In this document: positions 33,403 to 43,208 of the stretch, one piece after another
Position numbering within the stretch: position 1 is the stretch's first letter
Layout of the letters: each line of letters opens with the position of its first letter
The notes under the pieces: generated by a model
Told to the model about the DNA's origin: nothing
What the model saw: the letters and a program-made list of their open reading frames with translations, nothing else
Database searches by the model: none
Assembly (NCBI RefSeq): GCF_018403225.1
Contig: NZ_BOSG01000001.1
Coordinates: 2,852,001-2,916,000 of the forward strand
Origin: Paenibacillus sp. J23TS9
Lineage (GTDB): Bacteria > Bacillota > Bacilli > Paenibacillales > Paenibacillaceae
DNA: 64,000 nt
Direction of reading: 5' to 3'
Made by a program: the position numbers and the translations under genes

Positions 33403-35997
33403 TTACGAGCACTTACTGTAACCGCAGTTGCCGCAGGTTTTGCAGCCCTCGATATTAATCAGCGTCGCGGATCCGCAGGACGGGCAAAGATCTCGCGAAG
33501 CTTGTGGATCATCGTAGCGGTGATCATGTCCGCCGCCGTGATCTACGGTTTCTGGTGCCAATGTTGCAGCAACCGGTGCCGGGTTGTGATCCTCCTCGTA
33601 GCCTGACTGCACATGGGTTTCAAGCGCCTTCGCCACAGCATCTGCGATGGATTCGACACGGTTGGCGCCAAAGCCGATCGCACCGGAACCTCCGATTCCT
33701 TTCAGATGCTTGATCAGCAGCTCGACCTTCTGACCGTGATCTCCGTATCGCAAGAACAGGGAGCACACACGCCCCAAGGCTTCCGCCATCGCAAACACAT
33801 CAGAACCGGCTTTGCCCACGTTCAGAAAAATCTCACTTGGAATACCGTCCAAATCATTAATTGTGATATATGCCATGCCAAATGGCGTATTAATCTTGTA
33901 TGTTGCCCCGCGCAGCACTTGTGGGCGGCGCTTATACTGCTTGTCAACGACTTTTGTACCAGACTCATTCAGAACAGCCGGCAGTGTCTTAGCGGCTGCG
34001 GGCTCCGCATATTCTGCTTCTTTCGTGCTGGCCGCTTCATTGAGGGCTGTCTCCGGCTGCTTATCTTCCTTCTTCTCTGTTTGCAGCACCTGCACGTCGC
34101 GGCTGCCGTCACGATAAATGGTTACGCCTTTGCAGCCAAGATCGAATGCCAACTCATAGAGACGCCCTGTTTCTTCGACGGTGAAATCTGCCGGACAGTT
34201 CGCAGTCTTGGAGATGGAGCTGTCTACCCAGCGCTGGATTGCTGCTTGAGCACGGATATGATCCTCTGCGGACAGATCCATTGCGGTTACGTAGTAATCC
34301 GGCAGTTCTTCGCCAGGATGCGCGTCCAGCCAGTCCTGGGCAATCGGCACGAACTGTTCGTCAAAGCCCAGGCGGCTCTGGCGGAAGTATTTGAAGGCAA
34401 AATACGGCTCGATACCTGTTGATGTGCCTACCATGGTTCCCGTGCTGCCCGTTGGCGCCTGAGTAATAACCGTAACGTTGCGCATACCGGTTTCCCGAAC
34501 GGCTGCTTCTACCTCAGGATACACCTCGGTCATATTTTTCATAAAGCCGCTTTGGAGATACAGTTCCGCGTCGAACGCCGGGAAGGAACCCTTCTCCCCT
34601 GCAATTTCAGCCGATGCCAAATAGGCTTCACGGGCAATAAATCCATACAGCTTATCCAGGAATTCCATGGATTCCGGGCTGCCGTAACGGATATTCAGCT
34701 TGATCATCAGCTCAGCCAGACCCATCGTGCCAAGGCCAACGCGGCGCTCATTCTTTTGGTTCTCTTCATTTTCTTCAAAATGGTACGGCGTCTTGCTAAT
34801 GACATTATCCAGGAAACGTACGGAATAACGTGTTGTCAGAGCCAGATCATCCCAAGCCACATCATGCTTTTCTTCATTATAGAATTTGGACAGATTCATG
34901 GCCGACAGGTTGCAGACACCCCATGCAGGCAATCCTTGCTCACCACATGGATTCGTGCAGATGATCGGATTGAAGTACCAGCTGTTGGACATCTGATTGT
35001 AATATTCCATGAATACGACACCCGGTTCTGCGGATTTCCATGCCGATTCAATAATCGTATGCCAAATTTCGCGCGCCTTGACGGTGCGGTAATGAATTAC
35101 GCTGCGACCTTCCTTCTTCCATTTGTCGAGATCGCCGTCCCATACTTCGTTGTAATCCGGCTCTGTTGTATCCGGGAAGACCAGATCCCAGTCGAGATCC
35201 TCTTTAACTGCCTTCATAAAATCATTGCTCACGCAAACGGACAAGTTTGCATTGGTGACCTGTCCCATCGTCTGCTTGACGGTGATGAAATCCAGCACAT
35301 CCGGGTGCCAATCATTGATCATCAGCATCAACGCGCCTCTGCGGCTTCCGCCCTGCTCAATGAGTCCAGTCGTGTAGCTGAACAGGCCTCCCCAGGATAC
35401 TGAGCCACTGGAGGAACCGTTAACCCCCTTCACGACCGCTCTGCGCGGACGCAAAGAAGACAGGTTAATGCCAACGCCCCCACCGCGCGCCATAATTTCT
35501 GTCATCTCGGACAGTGTGGACATGATCCCGCCGCGGCTGTCTTTTGGCGAAGGAATGACGTAACAGTTAAACAGCGTCAGTTCCTCGCTCGCGCCTGCGC
35601 CCGCAGCAATACGGCCGCCCGGAACCAGCTTCCAGTCGTCCAGAATGTAACGGAATTTCTCCTGCCATTCTTCTTGAAGCTCTGGGGTTTCCTCCACGGA
35701 TGCCATCGCTCCCGCCAAACGGTCCCACATCTCTTCCGGTGTTTTCTCTATATTTAAAGTCAATTTATCCACATGAGATTCGACCAGCTCACCCCTACGG
35801 GTTTTGACCGTCACGATGCTGCCTTCACGGTTCACGATCTCGCCGACTTCCTTGGTAGGAAACTTCGGATCGTCCTTGGTCAGCACGAGGACAACGTCCC
35901 CAACCTTCGCATGGCTGGTATCCGGGTCCTTCCAGGCATAGCGGTCCAAAAAGATTTTTTCACTCAATCCCTCGAGCTTTTGTTTTTGCTGAATCAT
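33403..35997 (-). CDS. nrdJ: Adenosylcobalamin-dependent (class II) ribonucleotide reductase
   Basis: About 864 residues from ATG 35997; TTG codons at 36012 and 36003 in frame are alternatives given GGGAGG at 36014. The ten-stranded barrel has FNCYVIPSP, RGGGVGINLSSLRP, the catalytic TNPCGEQGLPAWGVCNLS stretch (radical cysteine and glutamate) and ITQAPTGSTGT. The C-terminus carries the extension with a zinc ribbon (CPSCG ... CGNCGYSKCS) typical of B12-dependent enzymes. It makes deoxyribonucleotides without oxygen, and its leader holds NrdR-like boxes. Confidence 0.95.
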   Translation of the reverse strand: MIQQKQKLEGLSEKIFLDRYAWKDPDTSHAKVGDVVLVLTKDDPKFPTKEVGEIVNREGSIVTVKTRRGELVESHVDKLTLNIEKTPEEMWDRLAGAMASVEETPELQEEWQEKFRYILDDWKLVPGGRIAAGAGASEELTLFNCYVIPSPKDSRGGIMSTLSEMTEIMARGGGVGINLSSLRPRRAVVKGVNGSSSGSVSWGGLFSYTTGLIEQGGSRRGALMLMINDWHPDVLDFITVKQTMGQVTNANLSVCVSNDFMKAVKEDLDWDLVFPDTTEPDYNEVWDGDLDKWKKEGRSVIHYRTVKAREIWHTIIESAWKSAEPGVVFMEYYNQMSNSWYFNPIICTNPCGEQGLPAWGVCNLSAMNLSKFYNEEKHDVAWDDLALTTRYSVRFLDNVISKTPYHFEENEENQKNERRVGLGTMGLAELMIKLNIRYGSPESMEFLDKLYGFIAREAYLASAEIAGEKGSFPAFDAELYLQSGFMKNMTEVYPEVEAAVRETGMRNVTVITQAPTGSTGTMVGTSTGIEPYFAFKYFRQSRLGFDEQFVPIAQDWLDAHPGEELPDYYVTAMDLSAEDHIRAQAAIQRWVDSSISKTANCPADFTVEETGRLYELAFDLGCKGVTIYRDGSRDVQVLQTEKKEDKQPETALNEAASTKEAEYAEPAAAKTLPAVLNESGTKVVDKQYKRRPQVLRGATYKINTPFGMAYITINDLDGIPSEIFLNVGKAGSDVFAMAEALGRVCSLFLRYGDHGQKVELLIKHLKGIGGSGAIGFGANRVESIADAVAKALETHVQSGYEEDHNPAPVAATLAPETVDHGGGHDHRYDDPQASRDLCPSCGSATLINIEGCKTCGNCGYSKCS

Positions 35998-36083
35998 ACC
36001 CAAATGAAACAACCTCCCATAAAATAATTGGTATTATTCCATAAACTAAATATAAGGCATTTAATCGATTTTTCGGTCATCAC

Positions 36084-36132
36084 GTACAATATATTGTGTT
36101 CGCTACTCATTATACTATACCACATATTGTAA
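36084..36132 (-). promoter_or_regulatory. NrdR-like box pair and -10 of the nrdJ promoter
   Basis: Box 1 (36084-36099) matches 14 of 16 bases of ACACWATATATWGTGT. Box 2 (36117-36132) matches 11 of 16. Their starts are 33 bp apart, about three turns, as in known NrdR operators. TATAAT on the minus strand (36109-36114) lies between them. Confidence 0.65.
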
Positions 36133-36357
36133 CACTACAAAGCTGCCTTGAAATTTAAGGCATGTAAGCTCTTCAATAACGGACAACCTCATTTTTTCTC
36201 CATCAATCTCACTTTTTTGACAACGGGTCTTTGAAAATATTCATGAAAAACTTTCCTGTTCTTACGGTTACCATTCATTTCAGCCCTGTTATGAACTCTT
36301 TCGTTTACGTGCATACTACACATACGTATGTATACGAAAAATGAAGGAGGTACGGGC

Positions 36358-38100
36358 ATGAATACTTCCCAAATCAGTGGAAGCGGACAGTCTCAGGACC
36401 TTCCGGTTCCCTTGCACATCGACCGCGGCTGGCTTGAGCAGCTGAATAATCGCCTAGAAAAAGGCGGCCCCTGGGGAGACTGGCGGCTCGCACAGCTGGC
36501 AATCCAGGGAGAAGAAGCACGCCTGGTGACCAGCTTTGATGAGTTGCAATGCCTGAAGCATTTGCAGGGTCTGTCCCCGCTTCCCCATCAACTGGACACT
36601 GCGCACAAGGTACTGTTCGAAATGTCCGGCAGAGCTATTTTGGCCGATGAGGTCGGACTTGGTAAAACAATAGAAGCCGGAATGATTTTAAAAGAATATA
36701 TGATCCGCGGGCTTGTATCCAAAGTGCTGATCCTCGTCCCGGCATCGCTGGTATTGCAGTGGGTGCGGGAGCTAAGCAGCAAATTCGGCATTCCAGCCGT
36801 AGCTCAAAAAAAGGCGTATACCTGGCATTCCGATGTCGTGGTGGCTTCCATAGATACGGCCAAACGCGATCCTCATAAGGAATTTCTGCTGGAGCAGGAA
36901 TATGACATGCTGATCATCGACGAGGCCCATAAGCTGAAAAACAAGAAAACGACAAACTACCAGTTCATTCAGAAGCTTCGCAAAAAATACTGTCTCCTGC
37001 TGACAGCCACTCCAGTGCAAAACGATATGAGTGAGCTGTTCAATCTCATCACCTTGCTGAAGCCCGGACAGCTTGGCCGCCAAGGCGACTTCGCTACCAA
37101 TTTCGTGGTCGGCAAACGCCAGCCCAAGAATCAGGATCAGCTCAAAGACGAGCTCGCCAAGGTCATGATCCGCAATCGTCGGGGCGAGGGACCCGTTCAT
37201 TTTACCAAGCGGAATGTGAGTAATGTCAGCCTACAGCTTTCGCCCGAAGAACAAGCGTTATATGACGGTGTGACCGCCTTTGTCAAAGACCAGTATAAGG
37301 CTTCCGGGGGGAATCTAAGCAGTATGCTGTCGCTCGTGACCCTGCAGCGTGAGGTATGCAGCAGCCGTGACGCCGTGTTCCTCACCCTCGTGAACCTATC
37401 GAAAAAAATCCCGGATGAGTCGCCGCTCACGGCCAAGGTATGGGAGCTGGTGACCGCCATTAAGGCTATTAAAGCGAATACCAAGGCCGAGAAAACGATT
37501 GAGCTGATCAAGCAGATGAATGAAAAGGTCATCGTGTTCACCGAATACCGGGCCACTCAGGAATACCTGCTTCAGTATTTTCAGACACATGGCCTGACCT
37601 GTGTTCCTTATCGCGGCGGCATGAACCGGGGTAAAAAAGACTGGATGATGGACCTTTTCAGAGGACGCGCCCAGGTTATGATTGCAACCGAGGCAGGCGG
37701 CGAGGGCATCAATCTTCAATTCTGCCACCATATGATCAACTTCGACCTGCCATGGAATCCCATGCGCGTGGAGCAGCGAATTGGACGTGTTCACCGTCTC
37801 GGTCAACAGAAGGATGTGCAAATTTACAACCTTTCTACTTCCGGAACGATCGAAGAGCATATCCTGCATTTACTCCATGAAAAAATCAATATGTTCGAAA
37901 TGGTCATTGGCGGTCTCGATGTCATTCTCGAGCGTTTTGAAAAACAGGAATCCCTGGAAAAAAGCCTGTACAAGTTGTTCCTTGAATCTGATTCCAATGA
38001 TGAAATCCGGCAGAAGGTAAGTACGCTCGGCCAAACACTGGATCAGATCAAGCGCCAGGTCGTTTACGAAGCCGAAGCAATCAGGGAGGAAGAAGCTTAG
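36358..38100 (+). CDS. SNF2-family DEAD/DEAH helicase (YqhH-like)
   Basis: 580 residues from ATG 36358, seven bases after AAGGAGG. Motif I is ADEVGLGKT (100-104), motif II DEAH (188-191), motif III TATPVQND, and the C-terminal RecA lobe holds TEAGGEGINLQF and RVEQRIGRVHRLGQ. This is the RapA-like SNF2 ATPase arrangement. The next gene is YqhG-like, and the same pair occurs as yqhH-yqhG in Bacillus. Its role (transcription recycling or DNA repair) is not known. Confidence 0.92.
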   Translation: MNTSQISGSGQSQDLPVPLHIDRGWLEQLNNRLEKGGPWGDWRLAQLAIQGEEARLVTSFDELQCLKHLQGLSPLPHQLDTAHKVLFEMSGRAILADEVGLGKTIEAGMILKEYMIRGLVSKVLILVPASLVLQWVRELSSKFGIPAVAQKKAYTWHSDVVVASIDTAKRDPHKEFLLEQEYDMLIIDEAHKLKNKKTTNYQFIQKLRKKYCLLLTATPVQNDMSELFNLITLLKPGQLGRQGDFATNFVVGKRQPKNQDQLKDELAKVMIRNRRGEGPVHFTKRNVSNVSLQLSPEEQALYDGVTAFVKDQYKASGGNLSSMLSLVTLQREVCSSRDAVFLTLVNLSKKIPDESPLTAKVWELVTAIKAIKANTKAEKTIELIKQMNEKVIVFTEYRATQEYLLQYFQTHGLTCVPYRGGMNRGKKDWMMDLFRGRAQVMIATEAGGEGINLQFCHHMINFDLPWNPMRVEQRIGRVHRLGQQKDVQIYNLSTSGTIEEHILHLLHEKINMFEMVIGGLDVILERFEKQESLEKSLYKLFLESDSNDEIRQKVSTLGQTLDQIKRQVVYEAEAIREEEA

Positions 38101-38101
38101 C

Positions 38102-39037
38102 ATGAGCATGTCACCACAGCAGGTTCAAGAGCACATGATGACTTATCTTGAAAGTACGGAATGCCAGATCATCGAAAAGTCCCCGTTCCATGTGACAGTC
38201 AAGCTGTCACCGCAGGCGGACAAGCAGCTGACTAACCGTCCTTATTACTGGGGATTTGTTGAAAGAACCGGCGTTGAACCGGAGACTCTTTCTTTCACCT
38301 TCGTCTTTGACCCCGAGCAATACGACAAAAACGAACAGACCCATAGCGATCCACAATCGCAGCCTCAGCAGGACAGTATTCTATCCCGTTATTTCGGTAC
38401 GGCGCCTATGGTGCCGCGAATCGGTCCGGGACGAATCCAGCGTGAGGATGTGACATATGGCAGCAGCAGGCTCCAGCAAATCTGGAACGCCGCCCGGCAG
38501 GAAGGCTCCGCTCTTTATCTCTTCGAGCAGCCCGCTGCTCTGCAGCGTGAAACGCTCTTCTCTGCCGCCTATGAGCCATGGCTCGGGGTATGCTTCAAAG
38601 CCGAAATGGCCTGCGATGTGAAAAAGGAAGAGCTTCATTTTGTCGGAATTTCGCTTGTCTCGGGCAGGATCATCTCCCATTTTCCTGAACGGTTAAAAGG
38701 TCTGACCATGAGCCCCCGTCTGCCCGAGAACATCCATATACAGCCAGCGTCGATATCACTATCCCAGGCTTCCAGCTCGCTGGAAGCCTATATGACCCGG
38801 TTGCTTGCAGACATGGATTATGGTTGGGCTGAGCAAGCCAAAGAACGTCTGAGTGAAGAGCTTGCTGTGATCGACATCTATTATGAGGATCTGCTCAAAG
38901 AGCCGGATGAGGAAAAGTTGGTAGGGATCCGTGAGCAATACGGCAACAGACGCAGTGAAACGACATGGCAATACGAGCCCAAGGTACATTTGTCCGCCAT
39001 AACCTGCGGTCTGTTTCACCTTCGGTCTGCCCGCTAG
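38102..39037 (+). CDS. yqhG: YqhG-family protein of unknown function
   Basis: 311 residues, starting at the first base after the helicase stop plus one. Early text QVQEHMMTYLESTECQIIEKSPFHVTVKLSPQADKQLTNRPYYWGFVE fits the YqhG family. There is no signal peptide, no cysteine-rich motif and no known catalytic signature. Tight coupling to the SNF2 ATPase suggests they act together. Confidence 0.8.
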   Translation: MSMSPQQVQEHMMTYLESTECQIIEKSPFHVTVKLSPQADKQLTNRPYYWGFVERTGVEPETLSFTFVFDPEQYDKNEQTHSDPQSQPQQDSILSRYFGTAPMVPRIGPGRIQREDVTYGSSRLQQIWNAARQEGSALYLFEQPAALQRETLFSAAYEPWLGVCFKAEMACDVKKEELHFVGISLVSGRIISHFPERLKGLTMSPRLPENIHIQPASISLSQASSSLEAYMTRLLADMDYGWAEQAKERLSEELAVIDIYYEDLLKEPDEEKLVGIREQYGNRRSETTWQYEPKVHLSAITCGLFHLRSAR

Positions 39038-39178
39038 ATGCTATTAGACCTTCCTCGCTAAAAGAAGGCAAAAATAGAACCGGATAATCATATGGCTGCG
39101 CGACAGCTTGCAACAGCCTTTTCAGAGCTTGTCCCCTACAATTAAAATTAACTTTGAAACACAAGAAAGGTGAATTGA

Positions 39179-40168
39179 ATGAATATTCTCTCCTTCACCA
39201 CGAAAGCCGCTATAGTCCTTCTCCTTGCAGAGTGCCTTCTATCGAATGGCATGAGTACAGCGGAAGCATCGGGCAAAGTCACATCTGTCAAGCAAAGTAT
39301 CTCTATAAATACAGCATCTGCTCTGAAAAATATGGTGTTCGATCAAAAGAAGGCCGCTGTCCCTTCCTCACTGCAAAGCTTTACGAAGGATGTGGTTAAT
39401 GAATTATCCGGGCAGGATTCGTTTGGCATGTGGAAAAATGCGAGTATCTCTTATGACCCTCTGGGCCCGGGCACACGCAGCTGGCTGGCTACGGTAAGCC
39501 AAAATGGCAAACCCATCGGTTATTTAATTCTGACTTCGACTGACGATGGGAACTATATGTTGAGTGAGTACGGCCGGGATGAATCCATGCCGTATAACTC
39601 CCAGGCCCTTTATAGCCGTTTGAAGCAGCTTGGCATCCTGACCGCAGGTTCCAAGCTCCCGGCAGGTACAAGTATCGATGCCCAGTATTCTACACTGCTG
39701 CCGGTATGGAAAGTCTCAGTACCAGGCAAAAAGGCGGTTTATATTCATGGAATAATCGCTGAGGAGCTGCCTTTAGAAACAGCCCCTGCTGCGGATATGG
39801 AAAACGACGGCCTGACTCCCCATCCTGGAATTCACCTCACAAGCACAATTCTGCCTGAACAGCAGCGGGACAGCGATCCATACGACAACCTATTATGGCT
39901 CAAATCGCCTAAGCTTTCATTGAAGGGAACGAATGACCTGATGCAGGCTGTCAAATCGGAGCAAAGCAGTCTTGTGTTCACTTCCCCAGGCCATAATGCG
40001 AATTATGGCGCGCCTTTTGCCATCACCGGTCTCCACTCTTGGTCGGTAACAGAAAATAAAGGAATTGTACTCTATGCTGCATCAGGAGCGGCCGGCACCC
40101 GTTATTTACCGGCTTCCGCACTCCTTTCGCATGGCGAATTTCGCAGTATGAACTTATCCCATATGTAA
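39179..40168 (+). CDS. Secreted hypothetical protein
   Basis: 329 residues from ATG 39179, after AAAGGTG. A signal peptide (about 1-30, ending near STAEA) is followed by an extracellular part without cysteine or membrane anchor. The middle (SWLATVSQNGKPIGYLILTSTDDGNYMLSEYGR) resembles peptidase-propeptide-like beta sheet, but this is weak. It has its own terminator. No function assigned. Confidence 0.75.
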   Translation: MNILSFTTKAAIVLLLAECLLSNGMSTAEASGKVTSVKQSISINTASALKNMVFDQKKAAVPSSLQSFTKDVVNELSGQDSFGMWKNASISYDPLGPGTRSWLATVSQNGKPIGYLILTSTDDGNYMLSEYGRDESMPYNSQALYSRLKQLGILTAGSKLPAGTSIDAQYSTLLPVWKVSVPGKKAVYIHGIIAEELPLETAPAADMENDGLTPHPGIHLTSTILPEQQRDSDPYDNLLWLKSPKLSLKGTNDLMQAVKSEQSSLVFTSPGHNANYGAPFAITGLHSWSVTENKGIVLYAASGAAGTRYLPASALLSHGEFRSMNLSHM

Positions 40169-40174
40169 CAAATT

Positions 40175-40220
40175 AAAAAAGACACCAGGGCCGGTTTGAA
40201 ATACGGTCTTGGCGTCTTTT
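40175..40220 (+). terminator. Terminator after the secreted protein gene
   Basis: AAAAAGAC(A)CCA / TGG(C)GTCTTTTT plus GGCC/GGTC inner pairs form a long stem ending in T5; it is A/T flanked and may also serve the convergent yqzE. Confidence 0.75.
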
Positions 40221-40229
40221 TGATTTGCC

Positions 40230-40415
40230 CTATATTTTCTTTTTCTTTCTAGGTTGCCGCTTCATCAGCGTCAATCCTAACGGTATCATACCAAACCATT
40301 TTTCACCCCAAGGCTCCCTCGGCTTGGTGTGCCGAAGCCGCTCTTCCTTAGGTGTCTCGATGAATGTCACGACACGCTCGGTAATGTATTTTACAAGTTC
40401 ATCTCCGCTGGCCAT
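40230..40415 (-). CDS. yqzE: YqzE-family small protein
   Basis: 61 residues: ELVKYITERVVTFIETPKEERLRHTK then WFGMIPLGLTLMKR and a KKKK tail. This matches the YqzE family of Bacillales, small basic proteins of unknown function often near competence genes. GGGGGG precedes the ATG. Confidence 0.85.
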   Translation of the reverse strand: MASGDELVKYITERVVTFIETPKEERLRHTKPREPWGEKWFGMIPLGLTLMKRQPRKKKKI

Positions 40416-40647
40416 TGTGCATCCCCCCGAAGTTTTGATGCTTATAGCTTGTGCAAATCCGCAGCTTTTTAAACGAACCGTACTTTGGACGCATATCCTC
40501 TATTCCTCTGGCACTTCTTTATTTTTTAAGTTCCGTTAAATGCATTTATTTCCGATTTTTGCACATTATAAAGCTGTACTAGAGTTTATTGGAAAAATCA
40601 GCACCTTTAAATAAGAACTTTAATCCATGAAAGGATGGCCTTTACGT

Positions 40648-41352
40648 ATGAATAAGCTTCTGCAGCTGACCATCTCCGCCCTTATTGCGGCATCTCTTGT
40701 CCTAACTTTTCCCGTACAGGCCATGGCGAAGTCCGGCCCGTCCGAAGAGGTAAAAGAACATCCTGCATTCCCGCGGGATGTCATCATTGTTGATGCAGGT
40801 CATGGCGGTATTGACGGAGGAACCTCGTTTCAGAACATTCTGGAAAAGGATATCAATCTTGCGATCGCGCAAAAGGTATTCATGCTGCTGCGCAGTCAAG
40901 GTTATCATGCTGTATTAAATCGGACAGGTGATTATGCCCTCAGCGATGATAATCACTGGTTAAACAGCCGATCCAGACATCAACGTGATCTGGCCCAGAG
41001 GAAGGAGCTTAGCCAGCAGATTCCTACGCTGGTTGTCGTGAGTCTGCATGTAAACTGGGGACGAAATACATCCAAGCGCGGCGGACTTGTCCTCTTTCAG
41101 GATGAAGGTCGCAGCGTCCTGCTTGCTTCAGCCATTCAGCAGCAGCTGGATCAGCTTTACGGGAATAAAGGTTCCATCAAACATGGAAGACCCTTTTACC
41201 TGCTTAACCAGGTAGCCGATCCGGCAGTCATTGTCGAAACCGGTTTTCTGAGCAATGCCGAGGATCGCAATATGTTGACAGACCGTAGAGAACAACTGAA
41301 GATTGCCAAGGCCATTGCAAATGGAATCAGTTATTATTTGACGGTAATATAG
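40648..41352 (+). CDS. N-acetylmuramoyl-L-alanine amidase (Amidase_3)
   Basis: 234 residues from ATG 40648 (AAAGGATGG upstream). After a signal peptide (about 1-27) the zinc amidase domain shows VDAGHGGIDGG, NRTGD, VSLHVN and VETGFLSNAED. It cleaves the amide between muramic acid and the peptide stem; a CwlD-like role in spore cortex is possible. Its 3' end overlaps the convergent deacetylase-like gene by 26 bp. Confidence 0.92.
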   Translation: MNKLLQLTISALIAASLVLTFPVQAMAKSGPSEEVKEHPAFPRDVIIVDAGHGGIDGGTSFQNILEKDINLAIAQKVFMLLRSQGYHAVLNRTGDYALSDDNHWLNSRSRHQRDLAQRKELSQQIPTLVVVSLHVNWGRNTSKRGGLVLFQDEGRSVLLASAIQQQLDQLYGNKGSIKHGRPFYLLNQVADPAVIVETGFLSNAEDRNMLTDRREQLKIAKAIANGISYYLTVI

Positions 41353-42232
41353 GAGAAGGCTGCCAGCCCCAGATATCCCGCACCAGGTCACTGATGCCCA
41401 CAAAGGTCACACGGCCCTGCATGCTGGCTGCACTGCTTCTCAATACCTCGGCCGTTTTTTTGCCTTGGGTTCCAACATGCCCGATGGTCACGCAGTTATC
41501 ATGCTCTTTGGCAAAATCCTCCACTGCCCTCATTTGCTTGCTGATATGACTGGCAGTATGGAAATCATCAAGGAAAATATGATTGGCAACCGGCGGCATT
41601 CCCATATTCACAGCAAGCTTGCCTACAATTGAGTGGTAGTTCGTTTTGCTGTCAACGAAAAAGAGACCTCTCTCCCTGCACACTTTAAGCACAATAGACA
41701 TGATCCGTTCGTCGCCTGTAATTTTCGACCCCATGTGGTTATTCATACCAATGGCATATGGAACGTTATCGATGGCGTCCTCAACCTTCCTGCGTACTTC
41801 ATCATCACTCATATTGGCTGTGATTGCTCCTGGACCCAGCCACTTGGGATTGCCCTGCTTGGGTTCCATCGGCATATGAACAATAACATCATAGCCTTTC
41901 TTATGGGCAAGCTCAGCATCACTGCGAGTTGTGGGCAGAAAAGGCATGATCGCTACAGTCAGCTTAATGGGCATAGACAACATCTCTTCCGTCCCACCTT
42001 GTCCGTTTCCAAAATCATCAATAATAACAGCTATTCTTTTTTCCTTCTTCGCAGGACTTTGTTGACTTGGCGAGTTCTGTTCTTCCCCTGAAGGTATTCC
42101 AATGTTCACACTGTACTTATCTGATTCGGAAAGTTCGGCAAATGCCGGAGATACCGATGCGGATATGAGGAGCAAAGCCAGTCCTGCCGCCTTAATACAG
42201 ACGCTCCATTCGTATATATTCCGTGATTTCAA
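41327..42232 (-). CDS. Divergent polysaccharide deacetylase family protein (YibQ/DUF610)
   Basis: 301 residues with a signal peptide ending near AFAEL. The NodB-like domain carries IAVIIDDFGNG, VIVHMPMEP, GMNNHMGSKIT, FFVDSKT and IGHVG. These are the motifs of the divergent deacetylase family, probably acting on cell-wall or surface polysaccharide. It is convergent with the amidase gene, and the two 3' ends overlap. Confidence 0.88.
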   Translation of the reverse strand: MKSRNIYEWSVCIKAAGLALLLISASVSPAFAELSESDKYSVNIGIPSGEEQNSPSQQSPAKKEKRIAVIIDDFGNGQGGTEEMLSMPIKLTVAIMPFLPTTRSDAELAHKKGYDVIVHMPMEPKQGNPKWLGPGAITANMSDDEVRRKVEDAIDNVPYAIGMNNHMGSKITGDERIMSIVLKVCRERGLFFVDSKTNYHSIVGKLAVNMGMPPVANHIFLDDFHTASHISKQMRAVEDFAKEHDNCVTIGHVGTQGKKTAEVLRSSAASMQGRVTFVGISDLVRDIWGWQPSPILPSNNN

Positions 42233-42319
42233 GCCTTTCTTCCTCCTTCTTGTTGCAACGTTTATCGTTTACCTCATTGTTTGAGAAAGCAGGAGTAAAT
42301 ATGTATTCACATGAAAAAA

Positions 42320-42347
42320 GACGTTTTGGACTTATGTCCAAAACGTC
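42320..42347 (-). terminator. Terminator of the tRNA-Leu gene
   Basis: A perfect 12-bp stem GACGTTTTGGAC / GTCCAAAACGTC with a 4-nt loop is followed by TTTTTT on the minus strand. Confidence 0.9.
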
Positions 42348-42357
42348 TTTTATAGGA

Positions 42358-42441
<84 letters not shown>

Positions 42442-42493
42442 ATATGTATTATGTCGCTTTGTCGTTTCAAACTCATTCGCGGCGACAAGATAT

Positions 42494-42522
42494 ATCTTAT
42501 CACACCAATAAAACATAGTCAA
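42494..42522 (-). promoter_or_regulatory. Promoter of the tRNA-Leu gene
   Basis: TTGACT (42517-42522) and TAAGAT (42494-42499) on the minus strand are exactly 17 bp apart, about 52 bp before the tRNA. Confidence 0.75.
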
Positions 42523-42647
42523 CACTTTTCTTCGAAAAAATGATTAGTGGATGATTTGGGAGAAAAATACCAATCAAAAAAGTATTGATTAAAATACAGT
42601 ATAACGGGTAAAATAAGAACACAAGTTCGTATAAGGCGGTGATTTCA

Positions 42648-43073
42648 TTGACTGCTCCAGGCATAACACGTGAAGAATTGTCGCTAATCAAAAGCTTCCT
42701 GCTCCTGCAGTTCATTCATAAAGTATTTGAGCGGGACCTTCGAATTATGAAGGAAAGTGGTGTGTTTAAAACCCCGGAGCTGTACATGGAAGTACTCGCT
42801 AAGGGTGACCGTCAAACCTTGATGCTTCTGACCGAGGTCAAACGTGAATTTAAAAACCGCAGAATTCGAGTGTACCAAGTCGCACAGAATGAGCGTGGAA
42901 TTGAGGCCGAATATGTATGCAGAGGATATACAGGAGAAATGAATATTTTATGGCCAGCTTTTCGCAGTGAGATGCTCGCCAGAATGAAAGCTTATTTAGG
43001 CCTACAGCCTTCTTCTGAGCCAATTGGTTATGCGCCAGAACCTCATTCCACATTCACCATTTCTCCTACGTAA
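42648..43073 (+). CDS. Conserved-looking hypothetical protein
   Basis: 141 residues from a TTG at 42648, with AAGGCGGTGA six bases upstream; a GTG at 42639 is inside the ribosome site. A helical N-terminus (EELSLIKSFLLLQFIHKVFERDL) is followed by a mixed domain (RQTLMLLTEVKREFKNRRIRVYQVAQNERGIEAEYVCRGY). No signal peptide. Family not recognised. Confidence 0.7.
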   Translation: MTAPGITREELSLIKSFLLLQFIHKVFERDLRIMKESGVFKTPELYMEVLAKGDRQTLMLLTEVKREFKNRRIRVYQVAQNERGIEAEYVCRGYTGEMNILWPAFRSEMLARMKAYLGLQPSSEPIGYAPEPHSTFTISPT

Positions 43074-43093
43074 AGATGGTCAGCACTCAAAAA

Positions 43094-43136
43094 AGCCGCT
43101 TAACCATCAAGCGAGGCCTGAGTGGACAAAGCGGCT
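43094..43136 (-). terminator. Hairpin between convergent genes
   Basis: AGCCGCTT / AAGCGGCT with a T run on the minus side (plus reads AAAAAA at 43089-43094); it probably ends the minus gene at 43209. Confidence 0.5.
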
Positions 43137-43208
43137 GTTCGAGCTTTATATGGATCGAATTTGTCACTATCATTTCCTGGTCGGTCACTCCCCTTGGAGC
43201 GAGCTTCA

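Noticed and set aside
33613..35403. Two long plus-strand frames (269 and 283 codons) inside nrdJ
   Set aside because: They lie antisense to a well-conserved ribonucleotide reductase and have low-complexity, implausible protein sequence.
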